Shown: one piece after another, positions 1 to 5,343 of the stretch
How the letters are laid out: each line of letters starts with the position of its first letter
How positions within the stretch are numbered: position 1 is the stretch's first letter
NCBI GenBank assembly: GCA_008080615.1
Contig: VIKJ01000169.1
Location: 1 to 5,343, forward strand
Source: Chitinophagaceae bacterium
GTDB taxonomy: Bacteria; Bacteroidota; Bacteroidia; Chitinophagales; Chitinophagaceae
Reading direction: 5' to 3'
Length of the DNA: 5,343 bases
Translations under genes and position numbers: made by a program
Notes under the pieces: model-generated
The model's database searches: none
What the model was told of the DNA's origin: nothing
The model's input: the letters and a program-made list of their open reading frames with translations, nothing else

Positions 1-1
1 T

Positions 2-325
2 CCGTATAAAGCAATTACTAAATGGTTTGATGCAGGTAATCATCTAGATCTTTTATTAGATATTAAAGATGAAGCGAAGATTTCCGCATTGTATCAAGTA
101 GATGGCTTATTTGGATTAGTTAAAAAGTACTACCCTCATGCCAATGAAAAAGAAAATGCATTATTGATGGAATTCGTTCTACATGGCTTGTCTGCTTTTT
201 CATTAATCAGTAAGAAAACAGTGGATGGTCAAGTTGTTTTCAAAGACTTAATGGGCAGTATGATGAACCTTGGATCATTGGGTTCAATGGATGATGAAGA
301 ATTTAATGAAGAGGATTATCGTTAA
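2..325 (+). CDS. C-terminal part of a magnesium chelatase/MoxR-type AAA+ ATPase (5' end outside window)
   Basis: This is an open frame from the window edge to a TAA stop at 323-325, giving 107 C-terminal residues. I recognise the tail of the Bacteroidota proteins usually named magnesium chelatase or sigma-54-interacting regulator. The cues are a PYKxxTKWFD segment at the start, then GLFGLVKKYYP, then a helix rich in hydrophobic residues (LLMEFVLHGLSAFSLISKK), and an acidic end (DDEEFNEEDYR). These proteins are AAA+ ATPases of about 500 residues. The Walker motifs lie upstream of the window, so ATPase activity cannot be confirmed here. The visible part would be the alpha-helical lid and C-terminal tail. 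True chlorophyll synthesis is unlikely; in this phylum the family's role is not settled. An internal TTG at 89 is not the start, because the frame stays open and family-like upstream of it. The stop overlaps that of the convergent desulfurase. Confidence 0.7.
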   Translation, partial: PYKAITKWFDAGNHLDLLLDIKDEAKISALYQVDGLFGLVKKYYPHANEKENALLMEFVLHGLSAFSLISKKTVDGQVVFKDLMGSMMNLGSLGSMDDEEFNEEDYR

Positions 326-1449
326 ATCAATTCTTTTAATTTTTCAACAACCATATCTATTTCAGGCTTGGTATTGTGCTTACTAAAGGAAAAACGAACG
401 GTTACTTGATTGGGATTGTTATTGATGGCTCTAATTACATGAGATCCTTGATCAGCGCCACTTGTACAAGCACTACCTCCACTTACACAGATATTGTTGA
501 TGTCCATATTAAATAGGATCATTTCACTTTTTTCGGTTTTTGGAAAGCTTACACTTAATACAGCATACAAGCATTTACCTAATGGATCACCATTAAAAGA
601 AACGCCTTTAATATGTTTCTTTAACTGATCCATCATGTACATTTTTAATTCCTTAATATAGGTACTTTCTTGTTCGTAGGCTGCTGTTGCCATTTCCAAA
701 GCTTTCGCGAATCCTACAATACCGTATAGGTTTTCTGTACCGGCTCTCATATTTCGCTCTTGGCTTCCACCATGAACATATGGCTTGATTTTTACATTTT
801 CATTGATGTACAATAATCCTACACCTTTTGGGCCATGAAATTTATGACCTGCTCCAGTTATAAAATGTACAGGTGTATTTCTTAAATCGAAAGGGAAATG
901 ACCTACTGTTTGAACAGTATCACTATGGAAAATAGCATTATAGGCTTTACACAATTTGCCTACTTCATGAATATCCAGCATATTGCCAATCTCGTTATTG
1001 GCATGCATCAAGGTTACCAAGCATTTCTCTTTACTTTCTGCTAAAATGCTTTCTAAATCTGCTAGGTCAATATGTCCGTTGGGTAATAATTTTACATAAC
1101 TCAGTGCAGCTTCACCATTTTGGTAAAGATATTCAACAGTATGCGTTGTAGCATGGTGCTCTATTACAGAACTGATGATATGTTTGCAACCTAAGTCCCG
1201 TACAGCTGCTGTTATAGCAGTATTACTGCTTTCTGTTCCACCACTGGTGAAAAAGATTTCAGCAGGATGTGCATTGAGTATTTTAGCAACCGATTTACGG
1301 GCATTTTCAACAGCCATTCTGCTTTCTCTGCCATAGCTATAAATAGAAGAAGGATTTCCAAAATGGGTGGTTAAATAGGGCATCATCGCCTCCAAAACTG
1401 CAGTGTCCAAAGAAGTGGTTGCTGCGTTATCGAGATAAATTCTTTCCAT
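322..1449 (-). CDS. Cysteine desulfurase, NifS/IscS type (group I)
   Basis: This is a PLP enzyme that takes sulfur from L-cysteine, leaving alanine and an enzyme persulfide for Fe-S cluster or thio-cofactor synthesis in the cytosol. The 375-residue protein is a complete fold-type I aminotransferase. Visible features in order are: N-terminal YLDNAATT (5-12); TSGGTES (68-74), which contacts the PLP phosphate; EHHA (97-100), with the ring-stacking His at 98; HSDTVQ (175-180), with Asp177 and Gln180 for the pyridine ring; GAGHK (199-203), with Lys203 as the Schiff-base lysine; and GGSACTSG (324-331), with Cys328 as the persulfide cysteine. This loop is the group I type rather than the SufS type. 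The protein is shorter than E. coli IscS (404) and ends soon after VRFSFSKHNT, so the IscU-binding tail looks reduced. NifS/IscS-like is therefore safer than IscS. The start is ATG at 1447-1449, directly before MERIYLDNAATT; no Shine-Dalgarno is seen. It lies 93 bases downstream of glmM on the same strand. Confidence 0.95.
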   Translation of the reverse strand: MERIYLDNAATTSLDTAVLEAMMPYLTTHFGNPSSIYSYGRESRMAVENARKSVAKILNAHPAEIFFTSGGTESSNTAITAAVRDLGCKHIISSVIEHHATTHTVEYLYQNGEAALSYVKLLPNGHIDLADLESILAESKEKCLVTLMHANNEIGNMLDIHEVGKLCKAYNAIFHSDTVQTVGHFPFDLRNTPVHFITGAGHKFHGPKGVGLLYINENVKIKPYVHGGSQERNMRAGTENLYGIVGFAKALEMATAAYEQESTYIKELKMYMMDQLKKHIKGVSFNGDPLGKCLYAVLSVSFPKTEKSEMILFNMDINNICVSGGSACTSGADQGSHVIRAINNNPNQVTVRFSFSKHNTKPEIDMVVEKLKELI

Positions 1450-1489
1450 GGATGCAATTTACAAATTAATAGTCTATTGAAATACTTGT

Positions 1490-1509
1490 CTATTCAATGC
1501 TATTCATTG
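1490..1509. repeat. Tandem 10-bp repeat with nested inverted repeats between glmM and the desulfurase gene
   Basis: Two adjacent 10-base units, CTATTCAATG (1490-1499) and CTATTCATTG (1500-1509), differ at one base. A third partial copy, CTATTGA, sits at 1474-1480. The units also create two mutually exclusive inverted repeats: CAATG (1495-1499) with CATTG (1505-1509) across 5 bases, and ATTGAA (1476-1481) with TTCAAT (1493-1498) across 11 bases. It lies 41-60 bases ahead of the desulfurase start codon. The stems are short and AT-rich and no T-tract follows, so this does not look like a terminator. A regulator-binding site is possible but unproven; chance in AT-rich DNA is also possible. Confidence 0.3.
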
Positions 1510-1542
1510 CACAAAATCATCAACCTGCAAGTATATGTTGTG

Positions 1543-2846
1543 CTATTTTACTGCTTCCAAAATATCCCCCATGAGTCTTTTCGCAATATTTGCTGCAACG
1601 GTTTCACTGTTGCTCTCAGCATATATTCTAATGATTGGTTCTGTATTGCTACTTCTAAGATGAACCCAATCATTATCAAATTCAATCTTTAAGCCATCAT
1701 CGGTGTTAATGGGGTTCTTCTTATATTTCTTTTTAATATGATCGAAAATTTTTTGTAAATTAACATCAACAGTCAATTCAATTTTATTTTTACTGATTAT
1801 ATAATCAGGAAATGAACTCCTCAATTGTTTCGCAGATTTACCAGATTTTGCCAATTGGGTAAGGAACAGCGCTATTCCTATCAAAGCGTCTCTTCCATAA
1901 TGTAAGTCGGGTACAATAATTCCTCCATTTCCTTCTCCACCTATAACTGCATTCACGGCTTTCATTTTACTAACCACGTTTACTTCGCCAACCGCACTAG
2001 CAAAATATTCACCGCCATGTTTTAAAGTAATATCTTTTAAAGCACGAGTACTGCTCATATTGCTTACTGTATTGCCTTTTCTATTTTGCAGTACATAATC
2101 GGCCACTGCTACTAAGGTATATTCTTCACCAAATAAAGAACCGTCTTCGCATACAAAACATAATCTGTCTACATCAGGATCTACCGCTATACCTAAATGT
2201 GCACCTTGTTTATTTACTTCATTACATAAGTCCCTGAGGTTTTCTGGAAGTGGTTCTGGATTATGAGCAAACTGCCCATTAACGGTTTCGTTTAATATGG
2301 TGAAATTAGTTACACCTAAGGCTTTAAGCAAAGCCGGAACAGCAATAGCCCCTGTGCTATTGATAGCATCAATGACCAAATTAAAATTGGCTTTTTTGAT
2401 TGCTGCAATATCTACTAAAGGGTAATGAATTACTGCTTCAATATGCTTGTTTAATGCATGTTGATTTTCGGTATAAGTGCCCAATTGATCAACAGAAACA
2501 AAGTCGAAGGTTTCATTATTAGCCATTTCAAGTAAGGCTGCTCCATCACTTCCGCTAATAAATTCTCCTTTATTGTTCAACAATTTTAATGCATTCCATT
2601 CCTTAGGATTATGGCTAGCTGTTAAAATAATACCACCAGCTGCATTTTCAAATACTACGGCCATACCATGGAGCCACTAATTCTACCATCTCTGCCAACA
2701 ACTACTTTTTTATTTGTATTAGATTGTAATTTAAGCCAGCTACCATAAGCAGAAGTGAATTTTACTACATCTAAAGGGCTTAGGGTGTCCCCTGGTTTGC
2801 CTCCAATTGTTCCTCTAATACCCGAAATACTCTTGATTAATGCCAT
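1543..2846 (-). pseudogene. glmM: Phosphoglucosamine mutase, disrupted by an internal deletion and frameshift
   Basis: GlmM converts glucosamine-6-phosphate to glucosamine-1-phosphate for UDP-GlcNAc and so peptidoglycan and LPS. The N-terminal piece (2655-2846, 63 residues) has MALIKSISGIRG and GRDGRISG, then goes out of frame to WP and a stop. The C-terminal piece (1543-2664) resumes at MAVVFENAAGG. It carries the phosphoserine loop TASHNP (15-20, Ser17), the metal loop DPDVDR (162-167), the sugar loop GGEGNGG (242-248) and the phosphate loop RSSNTEP (337-343), so all four active-site loops are present. From memory of Bacteroidota GlmM, about 27 residues are missing between the pieces: a helix and strand ending in a TTPTxE-like motif. 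Restoring them gives about 461 residues, the usual length. The GEGNGG loop is the Bacteroidota/archaeal form, so phosphomannomutase activity is an alternative. Termination-reinitiation could yield the second piece, but the domain I core would be lost. Codon use looks like that of its neighbours and there is no other lesion, so the damage is recent or artefactual. Confidence 0.88.
2655..2671 (-). other. glmM deletion junction
   Basis: On the minus strand the frame reads SGSMV up to the codon GTA (2663-2665). The continuing family sequence MAVV restarts at ATG 2662-2664, two bases into that codon. ATGG occurs twice five bases apart here (plus-strand CCAT at 2661-2664 and 2666-2669), inside or beside a CCATGG palindrome at 2666-2671. 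If the missing spacer is 27 codons, the loss is 82 bases; in any case its length must be one more than a multiple of three. The exact breakpoints cannot be fixed without an intact relative. The downstream ATG overlaps the new stop (2655-2657) by ten bases in total. Confidence 0.75.
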
Positions 2847-2906
2847 ATAGTTAAAGTTAAAAGGGGCTGCGAATATAATTCAAATTATTTGTTCGCCACA
2901 TCCTTG

Positions 2907-2914
2907 TATTTTTG
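2907..2914 (+). promoter_or_regulatory. Bacteroidota -7 promoter element for the methyltransferase gene
   Basis: TATTTTTG matches the TAnnTTTG consensus exactly and ends 11 bases before the ATG at 2926. TTTG at 2888-2891 could be the -33 element, though the 15-base spacing is shorter than usual. If used, transcription would start near 2917-2919 and leave a leader of roughly 7-9 bases with no Shine-Dalgarno. The gap 2847-2925 also has to hold the glmM promoter on the other strand, where I see only imperfect matches (TAACTTTA at 2852-2859 and ATAATTTG farther out). Confidence 0.5.
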
Positions 2915-2925
2915 CAATAGAAATA

Positions 2926-3675
2926 ATGAATATGTTGGATAAGGCTTGGTACAAAGATTGGTTTAATTCTCCCTATTATCACTTGTTATATCAACATAGA
3001 GATGAAGAAGAGGCCAATCAATTCATTCAAACCCTTTTAAACTATTTGCAGCCTGCAAAAGGAAGTTTAATGTTAGATGTAGCTTGTGGCAAAGGAAGGC
3101 ATAGTATTGCCATGGCAGAAATGGGGTATGATGTTACCGGAATTGATTTGTCTGCAGAATCTATAGCATCAGCCAAATTACAAGAAACGGCCTCTCTGCA
3201 CTTTTTTCAACACGATATGCGATTGCCATTTTGGATTAATTATTATCAATACGCATTTAATTTTTTTACCAGTTTTGGCTACTTTAAAACTAGGAGAGAA
3301 CACGATAATACCATTAGAACAATTGCACAAAGCTTACAAAAAAATGGGGTATTGGTAATTGATTATTTAAATGTTCATTACGCAGAACAACACGAAGAAA
3401 AAATTTTTACTACAACCATCGAAGACGTTACATTTCATATTTCCAAATGGCAGGATGAGTCTCATTTTTTTAAACAGATTCAAATTACTGATGCTGATAA
3501 TAAAACGCCTAGGCATTTATATACAGAACGGGTAGCAAAGTTTTCATTAGGCGACTTTAATGATATGCTTACCTATCAGGGAATGCAAATAGAAGAAGTA
3601 TTTGGAGATTATCAAATGGGGCATTACGATCTTAAAAAATCTCCAAGATTAATTATTTTGGCAAAAAAGAAATAA
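2926..3675 (+). CDS. Class I SAM-dependent methyltransferase, substrate unknown
   Basis: The protein is 249 residues, cytosolic, with no signal peptide or membrane segment. It has a Rossmann-fold methyltransferase core. Motif I is LDVACGKGRHS (50-60), with Asp51 and the Gly-rich turn that binds SAM. Motif II follows as GIDLS (72-76), with Asp75 expected to bind the ribose hydroxyls. HDMR (96-99) is the adenine-contact position, the aromatic FNFFTSFGYF (111-120) fits motif IV, and LVIDYLN (143-149) fits the next strand. The N-terminal WFNSPYYHLLYQHRD is typical of a Bacteroidota family of stand-alone methyltransferases with no assigned substrate. The C-terminal half is a beta-rich cap, probably for substrate. 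ATG 2926 is taken as the start, but ATG 2932 (MLDKAW) is equally possible because both precede the conserved region. The gene is divergent from glmM (79 bases) and convergent with kynA, so it is probably transcribed alone. The neighbours do not reveal its target. Confidence 0.9.
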   Translation: MNMLDKAWYKDWFNSPYYHLLYQHRDEEEANQFIQTLLNYLQPAKGSLMLDVACGKGRHSIAMAEMGYDVTGIDLSAESIASAKLQETASLHFFQHDMRLPFWINYYQYAFNFFTSFGYFKTRREHDNTIRTIAQSLQKNGVLVIDYLNVHYAEQHEEKIFTTTIEDVTFHISKWQDESHFFKQIQITDADNKTPRHLYTERVAKFSLGDFNDMLTYQGMQIEEVFGDYQMGHYDLKKSPRLIILAKKK

Positions 3676-3730
3676 GCAAAAAAAAATCTTCTGCTGAAAT
3701 TACCATTTTAATGATGCAACCAATAGTAGC
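3676..3730. other. Convergent intergenic gap with an A9/T9 tract
   Basis: These 55 bases separate the methyltransferase and kynA stop codons. Nine A residues run from 3678 to 3686, which on the kynA strand is a T9 tract starting about 45 bases past its stop. I looked for a GC-rich stem just before the tract on either strand and found only very short matches such as AAAT/ATTT, so I do not call a terminator. The tract also repeats the end of the methyltransferase gene (GCAAAAAA at 3661-3668 and 3676-3683). Confidence 0.4.
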
Positions 3731-4810
3731 TTAGCCCATATTAAATCCTAAATAATGGGTGAGTGTTTCAGGTAGTTTAGGTAATTTTTTTCTCTCAATT
3801 AAATAAGTACTTAAGCCAGACAAATCTCTATATACATAGTGCTTGTTTAAAGCACCTTCTAAATAACCTGCCCCAGAAGTATTTCCAGTGCCTACCCTCA
3901 TCCCAATCATCCTCCTTACCATAATTAAATGTTTATGTCTCCAATTGCTCATTAAATGATCAATTTCTATCAAAGAATCTAATAATTGGTAAGATGTTTG
4001 AAACACAGGAAAGTCTCTGTATAACATAATAAACAAAGCTGCACGCATGGCTTTAGTGCTAAAACTACTTTTGAGTAATGACAATTGTTCTGGGCTACTA
4101 TTTTCAGGCTTTATTTCAAAAAAGGTATAATCAAAATCGGCTAGTTTCATCTTTTCTCTTTCTGTTAGCCCTTGCTCATAAATTGTTCTATACGATTTCC
4201 AAAATGGATGATTCAGCTCATTCGATTCTCCTTCATTTCCCCAATAGGTAGATTCAAAAAAAGGCATACGCTCTAACCAGTCATTTACTAATTGCTGAAG
4301 GTTTTTGGTATTTTCTGTTTCATTAATGTTAGCAAAATCCTTGGGAGTAAATCCGCCTTCATTTGTTCTTTTATAATAATCAGCTTGATGACGGTTTTCT
4401 AGTTGTAATCCTAACTTGGCTTCTATTAACCTAAACTGTTTACTTTGGAATCCGGATGAAGGAGTTAGCAAGTTTCTAAAAGCCAAGAAATCCATTGGGG
4501 TCATTGTATCAAGTACATTCACCTGCTGGTTTAATAATTCCATTATTTTAATAATTCGGTGAAGGCGATGCCTTACTAGGTTTAAGTCTTCGGAATTATC
4601 ATTAATGGTTTCTTTTTGAAATACACCCATTGCATAATCTAATTCAAATAAAATTTGCTTGAACCATAATTCATAGGCTTGGTGAATGATGATGAATAAC
4701 ATTTCATCATGGGCTGGTTCATTACCAGGCTCAAAACTTACAGGATATTGGCTATCCAAAATATTATTCAAGTGCAAGTAACTGCCATAATACATAGGTG
4801 ATTTTTCCAT
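3731..4810 (-). CDS. kynA: Tryptophan 2,3-dioxygenase
   Basis: This is a cytosolic heme enzyme that opens the indole ring of L-tryptophan with O2 to give N-formylkynurenine, the first step of the kynurenine pathway. Numbering from the ATG, family features are: YGSYLHL near the N-terminus; HDEMLFIIIHQAYELWFKQ (34-52), whose His43 matches the distal His55 of the Xanthomonas enzyme; TPMDFLAFR (104-112), with Arg112 for the substrate carboxylate; SGFQSKQFR (119-127); WRHKH (290-294), with His294 as the expected heme ligand; and GTGNTSG (307-313), the active-site loop. The helical body is complete and ends in LSTYLIERKKLP. At 359 residues it is longer than the bacterial type of about 280, in a middle region (about 135-240) that carries an insertion. 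The frame opens six bases earlier at TTG 4814-4816, but ATG 4808-4810 is the better start. No other kynurenine-pathway gene is in the window. The tetrameric state is known for the family, not seen here. Confidence 0.95.
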   Translation of the reverse strand: MEKSPMYYGSYLHLNNILDSQYPVSFEPGNEPAHDEMLFIIIHQAYELWFKQILFELDYAMGVFQKETINDNSEDLNLVRHRLHRIIKIMELLNQQVNVLDTMTPMDFLAFRNLLTPSSGFQSKQFRLIEAKLGLQLENRHQADYYKRTNEGGFTPKDFANINETENTKNLQQLVNDWLERMPFFESTYWGNEGESNELNHPFWKSYRTIYEQGLTEREKMKLADFDYTFFEIKPENSSPEQLSLLKSSFSTKAMRAALFIMLYRDFPVFQTSYQLLDSLIEIDHLMSNWRHKHLIMVRRMIGMRVGTGNTSGAGYLEGALNKHYVYRDLSGLSTYLIERKKLPKLPETLTHYLGFNMG

Positions 4811-4827
4811 ATCCAATCGTTATACGG

Positions 4828-4835
4828 CAAATATA
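4828..4835 (-). promoter_or_regulatory. Bacteroidota -7 promoter element for kynA
   Basis: Read on the minus strand this is TATATTTG, an exact TAnnTTTG match. It ends 17 bases before the kynA ATG, predicting a transcription start near 4824 and a leader of about 14 bases. I see no clear TTG/TTTG at the -33 position, so the promoter may be weak or need an activator. Confidence 0.5.
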
Positions 4836-4880
4836 GCAGGATGAAGGGTAATTGATCTATTTTGGAATGCTTTCATTCAT

Positions 4881-4888
4881 TAAATTTG
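4881..4888 (+). promoter_or_regulatory. Bacteroidota -7 promoter element for pyrF
   Basis: TAAATTTG matches TAnnTTTG exactly and ends only four bases before the pyrF ATG. TTTTG at 4860-4864 could serve as the -33 element, 16 bases upstream. The predicted transcription start falls at or within a base or two of the start codon. The element's first three bases (TAA, 4881-4883) are an in-frame stop for pyrF, so translation cannot begin upstream of it. Confidence 0.5.
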
Positions 4889-4892
4889 CTGC

Positions 4893-5343
4893 ATGACTCG
4901 TAAGCAACTTGTAGAACAAATTCATGCCAAACAATCATTTTTATGTGTTGGCTTGGATACTGATATAACAAAATTGCCAAAACATTTAAAAGATCATCCA
5001 AATGGAGTAGTTGCCTTTAATAAGGCAATCATTGATGCTACCAGTGCGTTTTGTGTTAGTTATAAAATCAATACTGCTTTTTATGAGGCTCAGGGCATAA
5101 AGGGATGGGAAGCAATGCAAGAAACATTGGCCTATATTCCAGATCATCACTTCACAATTGCAGATGCAAAAAGAGGGGATATTGGAAATACTTCAGCTCA
5201 ATATGCCAAAACATTTTTTGAAGTGTTGCCTTTTGATGCCATTACAGTTGCCCCATATATGGGTGAAGACAGTGTAAGACCATTTTTAGAGTATGACAAT
5301 AAGTTTACCATTGTGTTGGGCTTAACTTCTAATATAGGTAGCA
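4893..5343 (+). CDS. pyrF: Orotidine 5'-phosphate decarboxylase, type 2 (3' end outside window)
   Basis: PyrF decarboxylates OMP to UMP, the last step of de novo pyrimidine synthesis, in the cytosol. The first 150 residues are present and the frame runs off the window. FLCVGLDTD (16-24) holds Asp22 of the first barrel strand, which contacts the substrate. SYKIN (56-60) holds Lys58. DAKRGDIG (91-98) is the catalytic DxKxxD signature, with Asp91, Lys93 and Asp96. APYMGEDSVRPFL (120-132) is the segment typical of the long type 2 enzymes (about 270 residues) found in Bacteroidota, actinobacteria and myxobacteria, unlike the roughly 230-residue E. coli form. The start is fixed: an in-frame TAA lies 12 bases upstream with no other start codon between. 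No Shine-Dalgarno is seen. It is divergent from kynA across 82 bases, so it is the first gene of its own transcript; what follows is not visible. Confidence 0.95.
   Translation, partial: MTRKQLVEQIHAKQSFLCVGLDTDITKLPKHLKDHPNGVVAFNKAIIDATSAFCVSYKINTAFYEAQGIKGWEAMQETLAYIPDHHFTIADAKRGDIGNTSAQYAKTFFEVLPFDAITVAPYMGEDSVRPFLEYDNKFTIVLGLTSNIGS

Noticed and set aside
89..325. Separate 78-residue gene starting at TTG
   Set aside because: The same frame is open and family-like back to the window edge, so this is the tail of a longer truncated protein.
1450..1475. Promoter for the desulfurase gene (TTAATTTG on the minus strand)
   Set aside because: It misses the conserved TA by one base and has no -33 partner at the right distance; read-through from glmM is as likely.
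1477..1692. 71-codon plus-strand open frame
   Set aside because: It lies mostly antisense to the 3' end of glmM, its product is Cys- and Ile-rich with no recognisable pattern, and no promoter or ribosome site supports it.
2655..2846. Programmed frameshift in glmM
   Set aside because: There is no slippery run at the junction, and family residues are missing, which slippage alone could not explain.
3676..3730. Intrinsic terminator between the methyltransferase gene and kynA
   Set aside because: There is a T9 tract on the kynA strand but no stable stem directly before it, so I list the tract without calling a terminator.
4811..4816. TTG start for kynA at 4814-4816
   Set aside because: An ATG two codons later fits the family start better and nothing favours the rarer codon.

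Overview
The window carries ordinary chromosomal housekeeping and metabolic genes of a low-GC member of the Bacteroidota. A Chitinophagia- or Sphingobacteriia-like lineage is my inference. The support is the Bacteroidota-type GlmM N-terminus (MALIKSISGIRG), the long-form PyrF, the lack of Shine-Dalgarno sequences, and three exact matches to the Bacteroidota -7 promoter element TAnnTTTG placed just ahead of start codons. I see no transposon, phage, CRISPR, RNA gene or defence island.

Layout, left to right. (1) The C-terminal end of an AAA+ ATPase of the magnesium chelatase/MoxR type, plus strand, ends at 325. (2) A cysteine desulfurase on the minus strand (322-1449) meets it tail to tail, and the two stop codons share the palindrome TTAA. 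(3) Upstream of the desulfurase on the same strand is the phosphoglucosamine mutase glmM (1543-2846). It is broken into two reading frames because about 27 codons are missing around 2655-2671. (4) Divergent from glmM is a class I SAM-dependent methyltransferase of unknown substrate (2926-3675). (5) Convergent with it is tryptophan 2,3-dioxygenase, kynA (3731-4810, minus). (6) Divergent from kynA is the start of orotidine 5'-phosphate decarboxylase, pyrF (4893 to the window end, plus). All gaps between genes are under 100 bases.

The genes do not form one pathway. They serve amino-sugar precursor synthesis for the cell wall (GlmM), sulfur mobilisation for Fe-S clusters or thiolated cofactors (desulfurase), tryptophan breakdown (KynA) and pyrimidine synthesis (PyrF). 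Only glmM and the desulfurase run in the same direction close together and could be co-transcribed. The two divergent gaps (2847-2925 and 4811-4892) hold the credible promoters.

The observation most worth checking is the internal deletion in glmM, a gene that is normally essential. It is either an assembly error or a real lesion covered by another copy. The second is pyrF, whose promoter element sits so close to its only possible start codon that the mRNA is probably leaderless. I found no convincing new biological system here.
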